Assembly (NCBI GenBank): GCA_016714365.1
Contig: JADJNH010000005.1
Span: forward strand, 1,092,501 to 1,156,500
Reading direction: 5' to 3'
DNA length: 64,000 nt
From: Candidatus Vicinibacter affinis
GTDB taxonomy: Bacteria > Bacteroidota > Bacteroidia > Chitinophagales > Saprospiraceae
A program made the position numbers and the translations under genes. Of the stretch, positions 57,516-64,000 are shown piece by piece; the first letter of the stretch is position 1; every line of letters begins with the position of its first letter. A model generated the notes under the pieces. It made no database searches. It was given only the letters and a program-made list of their open reading frames with translations, and was not told the origin of the DNA.

Positions 57516-58652
57516 CTAATGTACTTCTATTATATCTAAATATTTTTGATAGATACGTTTTTTAGCTGATTTATTTGTGCCTTCAAATTTATTTTTAAAA
57601 TATATTCTTGCATTTTTAGTTTTCGTTAATGCTAAAAAATAATTTAACTTATTATCTTGACATTTGCATTTATTTAAGGCATTAATTATTAATCGGGCGG
57701 CCCTTTCTTTTCCAGTATTTGAATATATATAGCTTTCAAAATCCACTTGAATTTTTGAGGAAATATTTTCACCTAAAAAATAAACATTAAATAAACTGTC
57801 AGCGCTTAGAAAATCTGTATTCCCAATAACTTGCCACATATATACATATTTCCTTTTTAGTATTTTATCTAAATTATTCGCTAAATATATTTGGAATTCT
57901 TGGGATGTATAATCTTTGTAATATTCAAAATATTCAGCTTCAAGGTATTGTGGTATTTCATTATACTCATTATTATCGTTTTTAAAATTAACAACTGACT
58001 TAAAATTTTCCATGGAAGAAACTAAATATGGATTAAATGTCACAATATTTTCCTTTACAATATCTCCAAATAACTTCATAAACCCGGGTTGATTTATAAG
58101 TAACTTTATAAATTTTTTATTAAATCTTAATATCGTATGAATTGAATCTATTTTATTATTTAATTCTTCCACCGACAGATCTTTATTCCACCAGCAATTT
58201 GAAGTCAAAATATAACTTATATAAAATTTACTGAATAATGAATCATTTAGTAAGTTTGGCTTAATAAAAGAACAATTGAATATCAATTTTTCAAATTCTA
58301 TAATTATTGATTGATATTTTACTATTTTCATATTAAAATATTTATAATGACTAAACTCACTAAGATATAAATCAAGATAGAGGTTGTAAGTATATATTAT
58401 TTTTTCAACTTCACAACTATTTATTTGATTTATTAAATTTAAAACTTCCGTGGGATTTGGTAGAATTTTACTTATTTTAAAAGTATCAACATGAATATTT
58501 CCTGTAACTGATATAATAGTGTCTAAATTAATTTTCTCATCAGTTTTCCAATTATCAATTATTAAAATGTTTAACTTTTTAAAAATATCAACTTGTGAAC
58601 TTAAATAATTAGTAAAAAGTATAAAATGAAGTAATATTATCTTTTTAACCAT
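57516..58652 (-). CDS. Module C partner: exported helical protein
   Basis: 378 aa with signal peptide (MVKKIILLHFILFTNYLSSQ). Very rich in Ile, Asn, Lys, Leu and Phe; helical repeats such as ELNNKIDSIHTILRFNKKFIKLL and FLADSLFNV-like YEFYY blocks. No family recognised. The upstream protease remnant runs into it in the same frame without a stop. The composition is far lower in GC than core genes here. Confidence 0.7.
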   Translation of the reverse strand: MVKKIILLHFILFTNYLSSQVDIFKKLNILIIDNWKTDEKINLDTIISVTGNIHVDTFKISKILPNPTEVLNLINQINSCEVEKIIYTYNLYLDLYLSEFSHYKYFNMKIVKYQSIIIEFEKLIFNCSFIKPNLLNDSLFSKFYISYILTSNCWWNKDLSVEELNNKIDSIHTILRFNKKFIKLLINQPGFMKLFGDIVKENIVTFNPYLVSSMENFKSVVNFKNDNNEYNEIPQYLEAEYFEYYKDYTSQEFQIYLANNLDKILKRKYVYMWQVIGNTDFLSADSLFNVYFLGENISSKIQVDFESYIYSNTGKERAARLIINALNKCKCQDNKLNYFLALTKTKNARIYFKNKFEGTNKSAKKRIYQKYLDIIEVH

Positions 58653-58654
58653 TT

Positions 58655-58960
58655 TACCAATTTTTTCATTAATTTTACCGTTAGGATCATATGACCAATC
58701 ATCACTATTTAGTGTTTTTGTAACTAATTTATTGTTTTGTACGACATCTTAATTCTTCATAATCATAGCCTTTGGTTCCCGGACCCAATAAATATGACTC
58801 ATTGACAAAGGGATTAAAGTTATTTTGTAATTCCCAAATATCATTGTAACCATCTTTAACAGCATCATCTGATAATCATATTCCTTCCTTCCAATTTTCT
58901 TCAAAAATATTCCAATGCTCTAGTTCATGTGCCACTGTTTCGCTTAATAATTCACTTCAT
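58655..58960 (-). pseudogene. Module C protease remnant (C-terminal part)
   Basis: Minus-strand reading: ELLSETVAHELEHWNIFEENW (HExxH at 58915-58929), a TGA, then DDAVKDGYNDIWELQNNFNP (calcium-loop and WEL equivalent), GYDYEELRCRTKQ, stop, and after a frameshift NKLVTKTLNSDDWSYDPNG. It matches the end of the intact module A protein (CRLIETVSKN...LDWSYDPDP). The N-terminal two thirds are absent. Confidence 0.75.
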
Positions 58961-59066
58961 TTTAATTAGCACTACTTTAAATAAAAGTATTTCCAGAATA
59001 ACTTTTTAACTCACACACTTTACGGGATAGTACAACTAAAAACGGTAAATAGAATACTAAATTATT

Positions 59067-60248
59067 TTAATTTGGTTTTACTTCCTGTAATATTTCTCTA
59101 ATACTATTTTTAATAGTTTTATTTTTCTCTTTATTATATACCTGTTGAATTTTAATTTTTGTTAATTTATCTGGATATTTTATTTTATTTAAACCAATTA
59201 ATTTGCAATCAAAATTATCAGACCTTTCCAATAGATAAACTCCTATCCTATTGTTTAGATATATCTTTCTATCTGATTCAGAAGAAAAAGAAAGTAACTT
59301 CCACCTTTCAAATGAACAATCTATTAAAATTTCTTTACAATATTCATTGATTAAATTCTCATTGGCATATTTAATAAATATATCCCTAAAATGAATTCCT
59401 CCATTCATAATCTTTTTAAAGCCTTTTGTAAGTATATCATTGAGTCGATTACTATCTATCTTGAAAGTTGTTTTAGCAAATAATTCTAATATACTAAAGT
59501 CAAATCCTTTTTTACCAATATACTTATCATTGTTAAAGAAATCATTAGACTCCATCTCAGAATAGATACATTCTGCATACTTTGGAAATTGCTCTTTTAA
59601 TAGAAGATTTGCCTCTAATGATAAGAATTGATTAAAATTGTTTTTAAATAGTGTAGGAAAAATTGATTTTATACTATCTAATGATGAAATTCTATATAAT
59701 TGCGAAGAATCAAACTCAACATACCAATTAGGTTTCTTGCCATCTGGAAATCTAATTTTTTCTTGTTCATAAGCAATTAATCTATTTTCAAACCAACCAT
59801 CAATTTCTTGCGATTTCAAATAGAAATATTTCTGAGAAATATCCCAATTTAATTTATTCATTCCGGCATCTAAAAATGTCATTCGAAACGAGGTTAACAA
59901 ATTTTTAAATTCATCAAATCTAAAACCCATACTGCTGTATGGTTGATTCCAATTAATTCTATGTAATGGTAAATATGTTAAATATAATTCTTCTAAGTAT
60001 GAAATCGAATCGTAATTATTTTCTGCACGTATTTTAGCAAGTAAATTTATTATTTCAAAACAGTTAGGTTGATTTTTTCTACCATACAAGTAATAATACT
60101 TATCATTATCACCATTTAGAAATGAATCAATAATTACATTGCTTTGGTTAATATCATATTTTGGAAACAATAACTCTTCAATTATAGAATATTGACCTAA
60201 TGAACAATTTAAGATCAGACTAAACAAAAAAACAAATATATTTTTCAT
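59067..60248 (-). CDS. Module B partner: exported helical protein
   Basis: 393 aa from ATG 60248 (MKNIFVFLFSLILNCSLGQ), preferred over ATG 60260; ATGA overlaps the stop of the protease remnant, so translation is coupled. Starts IIEELLFPKYDINQSNVIIDSF, alignable by eye with the module A partner (YILFPENDSTATIINY), and both carry a WxxxYS..g.. segment about 100 residues in. All-helical, AT-rich, no known domain. Confidence 0.72.
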   Translation of the reverse strand: MKNIFVFLFSLILNCSLGQYSIIEELLFPKYDINQSNVIIDSFLNGDNDKYYYLYGRKNQPNCFEIINLLAKIRAENNYDSISYLEELYLTYLPLHRINWNQPYSSMGFRFDEFKNLLTSFRMTFLDAGMNKLNWDISQKYFYLKSQEIDGWFENRLIAYEQEKIRFPDGKKPNWYVEFDSSQLYRISSLDSIKSIFPTLFKNNFNQFLSLEANLLLKEQFPKYAECIYSEMESNDFFNNDKYIGKKGFDFSILELFAKTTFKIDSNRLNDILTKGFKKIMNGGIHFRDIFIKYANENLINEYCKEILIDCSFERWKLLSFSSESDRKIYLNNRIGVYLLERSDNFDCKLIGLNKIKYPDKLTKIKIQQVYNKEKNKTIKNSIREILQEVKPN

Positions 60249-60318
60249 TCTTTTTTCCAATTTATTCCTTGATAAATGTCTTTTGGATCAAATGACGAAT
60301 CATAATCATTTAATTCAC
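60245..60318 (-). pseudogene. Module B protease remnant (last ~20 residues)
   Basis: Reads VSELNDYDSSFDPKDIYQGINWKKE, stop; equivalent to LKDLDWSYDPDPNSLFQGKNW of the intact copy. It is cut off exactly where the 52-bp direct repeat begins (60319), so the rest was lost by recombination at that repeat. Confidence 0.7.
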
Positions 60319-60370
60319 TCACGTGGAGTTTAGCAGGTACTATTTGTAATCTTCATTATTAACACATTAG
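60319..60370. repeat. 52-bp direct repeat, left of module A
   Basis: Starts TCACGTGGAGTTTAGCAGG and ends AACACATTAG; identical to 63689-63740. A shorter relative lies at 33393-33440 (AGAAGTTTAGCAGGGACTATT...). Followed by reiterated CAAATTTT motifs and, at 60508-60529, the GAGCTTCCCAGCTTG hairpin. The remaining bases to 60613 hold nothing else. Confidence 0.85.
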
Positions 60371-60507
60371 CCAATTTTCAAATTTTCAAATTTTCAAATT
60401 CTCTAATTCTTACAAGGTGTTCATCAAGTCCTATTTATATCTTCTGTATTTACTCATTAGTTAATTTTCAAATTTTCAAATTCTCTAATTCTTTCTTGCG
60501 TTGGTTA

Positions 60508-60529
60508 TTTCGAGCTTCCCAGCTTGAAA
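60508..60529. repeat. GAGCTTCCCAGCTTG hairpin
   Basis: TTTCGAGCT-TCCC-AGCTTGAAA, 9-bp stem with one G-T pair and a TCCC loop. Same sequence at 63786-63807, and, within the 82-bp repeat, at 33286-33307. Confidence 0.75.
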
Positions 60530-60613
60530 TAAAAGTAGAATTCAACAATTGTCATTTTTGATTTTCACAAGTTTACACTCAAATCGAGTACTTAATTAAA
60601 CAATTTAGGATTT

Positions 60614-61783
60614 CTACTCTTTTTCATTTAAATCGAATTTAAAATCTTGCCGATACCTTTTAATTTTGGAGACCGCTTTCATTTTATCATCACCATCTAA
60701 TACTCTTGTTAATAACATCAAATAGTGATCTTCATTATTGCTTTCCTTAGAAAGACTTGAAGTAATTCTGTCGAAAACTAGAGATTTTCCAAAGTTATTC
60801 GCAAAATAAATTTGCTTTAAATACCATGAGTTATTCCTATTTTTTGGTTTTGGATTGATAGCATCTTCCAATAAGAATAGGAGTCCTTTTTCCTTTCCCC
60901 GAGAACAAAGTAGTTGATAAATTTGCATCTTATAATAGCTATTACTATAGCTCTCCGAAAGTAAGGAATTTAAATTATTTATGTTATTAATTATAACATC
61001 TTCAACTTTATCTGAATTATAAAATTTTAACATATTCAATAAAAGTAAATAAAAATCTGACTTTTCTTGAGTAACACTATCTTTGTTAATCATAGATAAT
61101 TGATTTAGTGCTTCATCTCCAATTTCATCTGCCATTTGGCAAATCATTTTAGTTGAACAAAATGAACTTGAATAGCAAGCACCTTTCAGCATGTTTCTTA
61201 TAATATTTGAACGAAACAATGTGCCTTCTAATCTTATTTTATTACGATCTCCCCATTGTAACATGTATAGATTTTCCAAATAATTGTATTTGTCCTTACT
61301 ACTTTTATTTTTTAATAATAGATAAGTTATTGTTAAATCCAAATTCATTAATATTTCATACTGCAAATCAAACATTCCACTATATTGCGGGATGCTGTAT
61401 GCATTAGCCCATTCATTCAAAACATAATATTCCTGCAGTTTAAGGATTTCATCTAATGATTCAATCCACCTCGTATCTCCTTCTTCTCTAACTTGTTCAC
61501 AGTAATATGAAACAATATTAGCTCTTGAGGGATTAATCAATTCAAATCGATTTTTCACATAATTTTTAGAAGATTTTATATGTTTAACATTGTTAAAGGT
61601 TTTATTATGATCTATATACCTTACAGGAACATTATATACAGAATCTTTTATCTTGTAGTTAATTATTGTTGCAGTCGAATCATTTTCTGGAAACAAAATA
61701 TATCGTATAGAATCAATATAATTATATTCTTGAGCATTTACAGTACTTATCAACATGTAAAATAGTAATATCATTTTTTTCAT
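60614..61783 (-). CDS. Module A partner: exported helical protein
   Basis: 389 aa with signal peptide (MKKMILLFYMLISTVNAQ). Body predominantly helical with pairs of amphipathic helices (KYNYLENLYMLQWGD, FYLLLLNMLKFYNSDKVEDVIIN, GLLFLLEDAINP, HYLMLLTRVLDGDDKM), consistent with a solenoid. No catalytic motif found. It starts 2 bp after the stop of the intact HExxH gene, so the two are made together. Related in outline to the module B partner. Confidence 0.75.
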   Translation of the reverse strand: MKKMILLFYMLISTVNAQEYNYIDSIRYILFPENDSTATIINYKIKDSVYNVPVRYIDHNKTFNNVKHIKSSKNYVKNRFELINPSRANIVSYYCEQVREEGDTRWIESLDEILKLQEYYVLNEWANAYSIPQYSGMFDLQYEILMNLDLTITYLLLKNKSSKDKYNYLENLYMLQWGDRNKIRLEGTLFRSNIIRNMLKGACYSSSFCSTKMICQMADEIGDEALNQLSMINKDSVTQEKSDFYLLLLNMLKFYNSDKVEDVIINNINNLNSLLSESYSNSYYKMQIYQLLCSRGKEKGLLFLLEDAINPKPKNRNNSWYLKQIYFANNFGKSLVFDRITSSLSKESNNEDHYLMLLTRVLDGDDKMKAVSKIKRYRQDFKFDLNEKE

Positions 61784-61785
61784 AA

Positions 61786-63102
61786 TTACCAGTTTTTACC
61801 TTGAAATAGTGAGTTAGGATCAGGATCGTATGACCAATCTAGATCCTTTAATTCTTCATTTTTACTTACCGTTTCTATTAAACGACAAAATACTTCTTGA
61901 TAATAGGCAGATGGACCTGCTGTAGTAATATTTTTTGAATTATAATTACCATTATATTCTTCCATATTACCTGCGATAAATCCAAAATCTACGCCTTGTG
62001 GACTCTTTTCCCACGCATCAGGAAACAAATCATGGTCACAATCTAAATCAGAATCATAACCTGTGTCTTTCCAAAATTTTTCCCTGACTTTAAAATGACC
62101 AACTTCATGTTTTAATACGGATGTAAATCCATAAATGCCAATGAACTGAACAGTAGTGCCAGGAGAGTGATGTCCTATATCACTATCAATATTTCCATAA
62201 TCTTGGGTTTCTACTCTATATCCGCAAGACTCACCAATATTGATATTAAAATTTATTTCCCCATATCCAAGCATTACTTTTCTAAATCCATTACATGAAT
62301 TGTTGCTATTTGGAACGATCCCAAATTGTGCAACCCTAGGATACCAGTTTTCCCCAGCTTCTGTATTGCCATAGGTTACTTTCACACCACCATTAGGATT
62401 CCATTTCCATGTCCCAGTATTTAGATAGCCTAAACTAAAAGTTACTTGTGTTGGATCAGCATTCAACATGGGAATATCACCTGTCATTTTAAACATTTTA
62501 ATGCCTTCAGTGGTCAATAGGCTTTTAGCTTCAGCGGACTGTGACCAATAATAAAACCAATTTGGAACATTTTTATCAAAATAGTTGGGGTCATCTTTTC
62601 TAAAATAGACTTTAATTGCTTTGCCTGGATTTGGAATCGGGTCAGTGCTTAAGACCGACAGAGAGCCAGAAGTGAGTTTTACAATTCCGTTGGCTTCTCC
62701 AAAGTCAGAGTTGTTTGCAGGATGTTTTTCGTATGGAATGTATGCCTCTCCGGTGGAATTCCATGTGGTTGAATTTAATGGCTTAAGATCCCAATAGTCT
62801 TCACTACCCACGCCACTGAAAAGTTTCCAGATAAGTATCTTATTAGGGTCATGGCCAATAGCTTTGTATTTTATTTTTTCTTTTACCACATTTCCTTCAA
62901 TATCCATACCACTTACAACAACTTTCCAAGTATTATTGTGGCCGGAGAAATTTTTTATTGCAAGACCCGACAAACACTCTACCTGATTACCTCCCGGGAG
63001 GGGAGTGGTCTCCGGTATTTGTGCAGGAATATAATGGACATTGCTGAGCATAACTAAGGCAATATACGTTTTCTTAACTACTTTAAAGAACGGATGAAAC
63101 AT
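61786..63102 (-). CDS. Module A: intact secreted HExxH metalloprotease-like protein
   Basis: 438 aa, the only uninterrupted copy. Signal peptide near the N terminus (ends HYIPAQ). N-terminal beta-rich region (VECLSGLAIKNFSG ... LSTDPIPNPGKAIKVYF), then the zinc motif HEVGH at residues 332-336 in TSVLKHEVGHFKVREKFW, then the acidic loop DLDCDHDLFPDAWE, like calcium-binding D-x-D-x-D repeats, and the conserved terminus LDWSYDPDPNSLFQGKNW. No attached sorting domain, but a detached one lies 30 bp upstream. Probably a periplasmic or secreted protease; the target is unknown. Confidence 0.75.
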   Translation of the reverse strand: MFHPFFKVVKKTYIALVMLSNVHYIPAQIPETTPLPGGNQVECLSGLAIKNFSGHNNTWKVVVSGMDIEGNVVKEKIKYKAIGHDPNKILIWKLFSGVGSEDYWDLKPLNSTTWNSTGEAYIPYEKHPANNSDFGEANGIVKLTSGSLSVLSTDPIPNPGKAIKVYFRKDDPNYFDKNVPNWFYYWSQSAEAKSLLTTEGIKMFKMTGDIPMLNADPTQVTFSLGYLNTGTWKWNPNGGVKVTYGNTEAGENWYPRVAQFGIVPNSNNSCNGFRKVMLGYGEINFNINIGESCGYRVETQDYGNIDSDIGHHSPGTTVQFIGIYGFTSVLKHEVGHFKVREKFWKDTGYDSDLDCDHDLFPDAWEKSPQGVDFGFIAGNMEEYNGNYNSKNITTAGPSAYYQEVFCRLIETVSKNEELKDLDWSYDPDPNSLFQGKNW

Positions 63103-63132
63103 AATGATGATTTGATTGTGTGTGAATGCTTT

Positions 63133-63690
63133 TTATTTTTTTACAAATTTTTTCATAACGACTTCACCATTGGTGGTTTTGAACTTTATGAAATAGATGC
63201 CTGGAGTTAAGAATCCAATTTCTATTTTAATAAGCTTGTTTGATTGAAGAGCTGCCATAGATACCAAATATGATTTTCCATCCAAAGCTATTATTTCAAT
63301 ATGTTCGTGGAGTATTTTAGCATGAAGGGGCGTTTTGAGATAAAGGATATCTTCTGTAGGATTTGGGAAGAGATGGAACTTTAGAGATTCTGACTGAAAA
63401 TTTTTGAGTGCATTCTTTATAGGGATGGTCGTATTTAAATTATGTTCATACACAAATATTCTTTCCAGTTCATTTTCATGGAAGAACATTTTGTCACCGC
63501 TGGAAAGTCCTGCAGAGGAATAGCATCCCATTATGATGGCTTTTCCTTAAGGGGTAATCAAGAAATCATTGATCATTTCACTTCCACTACCCTCTCCAGT
63601 TAAGTATTGTATGGTTTCACCCTGCTGGTTTAAGACTATAAGTAGTATGTCCTGGTATTCAGAATTGAGTAAATCAGGGATAGAAGGATC
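63133..63690 (-). pseudogene. T9SS cargo end with internal stop, upstream of module A
   Basis: The last 132 aa (from ATG 63531) end in the sorting domain FLTPGIYFIKFKTTNGEVVMKKF. The same frame continues upstream past one TAA (63549-63551) as SIPDLLNSEYQDILLIVLNQQG to 63690, where the 52-bp repeat starts. So this is the 3' end of a larger cargo gene, interrupted by a stop and truncated by the repeat. Confidence 0.7.
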
Positions 63691-63740
63691 ACGTGGAGTT
63701 TAGCAGGTACTATTTGTAATCTTCATTATTAACACATTAG
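63689..63740. repeat. 52-bp direct repeat, right of module A
   Basis: Perfect copy of 60319-60370, start-to-start distance 3370 bp. The pair encloses the sorting-domain fragment, intact protease and partner of module A. Confidence 0.85.
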
Positions 63741-63785
63741 CTAATTTTCAAATTTTCAAATTCTCTAATTCTTCGTGCTTGGTTA

Positions 63786-63807
63786 TTTCGAGCTTCCCAG
63801 CTTGAAA
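63786..63807. repeat. GAGCTTCCCAGCTTG hairpin
   Basis: Identical to 60508-60529; both lie shortly after a 52-bp repeat, so the two repeats and the hairpin form one larger repeated unit. Confidence 0.75.
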
Positions 63808-63861
63808 TTCACGTGCATTTTAATTGGTACTGTTTTTAATCACCGTAATGTTTGACGCTGG

Positions 63862-64000
63862 GATGACTGAACGATCTCTGCTTCAGCAGAGTATCGTGCG
63901 ACAGCACGATAAGAGAAGGAACCGCGAAAGCGGCTAACGGGAGAATTAGAGAATGAGAGATGACTGAACGATCTCTGCTTCAACAGAGTATCGTGCGACA
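63862..64000 (-). repeat. Triple-hairpin repeat, one complete and one partial unit
   Basis: Complete unit 63862-63934 with all three hairpins and the GGGAGAATTAGAGAATGAG spacer; a second unit begins at 63960 and is cut by the window end. The second has CTCTGC-TTCA-ACAGAG, one mismatch in the first stem. Confidence 0.85.

Noticed and set aside
58961..59066. Possible promoter/terminator between modules B and C
   Set aside because: AT-rich spacer without a convincing TTTG/TAnnTTTG pair or a GC stem followed by a T run.

Overview
The window looks like a chromosomal segment of a Bacteroidota bacterium, probably of the Saprospiria/Chitinophagia type. The evidence is a type IX secretion (T9SS) plug protein, at least seven proteins or fragments with T9SS C-terminal sorting domains (several with the YPNP or PNP signature), a giant CHU_C-type (gliding-motility C-terminal) protein, a DUF1800/DUF1501 pair, TAnnTTTG-like -7 promoter boxes and many Sec lipoproteins. 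No rRNA or tRNA gene was recognised. Assignments come from reading the sequence only; no database search was run.

Layout. 1-5.9 kb: end of a T9SS cargo protein, a TIGR01777 epimerase, an oligopeptide-type ABC binding lipoprotein with one permease, and a TolC-like protein. 5.9-7.6 kb: a 168-bp tandem repeat and a membrane-anchored OmpR-type regulator. 8.3-11.7 kb: a five-gene redox-type operon (aldo/keto reductase, pirin, nitroreductase, OsmC, CDGSH/4Fe-4S protein). 12.3-16.2 kb: a DASS anion transporter and RecQ. 16.6-18.7 kb: a di-haem cytochrome c peroxidase lipoprotein with a perfect 9-bp-arm palindrome upstream and a Crp/Fnr regulator beside it. 18.8-38.6 kb: a 1362-aa CHU_C protein, CPBP protease, sirtuin, serine hydrolase, T9SS plug protein, RlmN, a DUF3089 lipoprotein, an AlkA-like glycosylase, a choice-of-anchor-B protein, a repeat island and the DUF1800/DUF1501 pair. 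38.6-42.1 kb: an AT-rich accessory patch (IS66 remnant, HExxH protein with overlapping lipoprotein gene, pseudogene) bounded by a 28-bp inverted repeat. 42.3-45.8 kb: dnaE.

The right third (45.9-64 kb) is accessory DNA. It holds two IS110-family elements, each apparently inserted in a palindromic repeat, several detached T9SS sorting domains, and on the minus strand an AT-rich array of four modules. Each module pairs an HExxH/calcium-loop secreted protein with a directly following exported helical partner. One module is intact. The protease is interrupted by one stop in another and reduced to a remnant in the other two, yet all four partners stay open. This array is the best candidate for an undescribed system; a secreted protease with a cognate inhibitor or immunity protein is one reading, not a proven one.

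Repeats are unusually rich: a three-hairpin unit in three clusters, a GAGCTTCCCAGCTTG hairpin, a large palindromic repeat with an empty and an IS-occupied copy, and a 52-bp direct repeat flanking the intact module. Three single-base homopolymer frameshifts all fall in transposase genes, so sequencing error is possible there.
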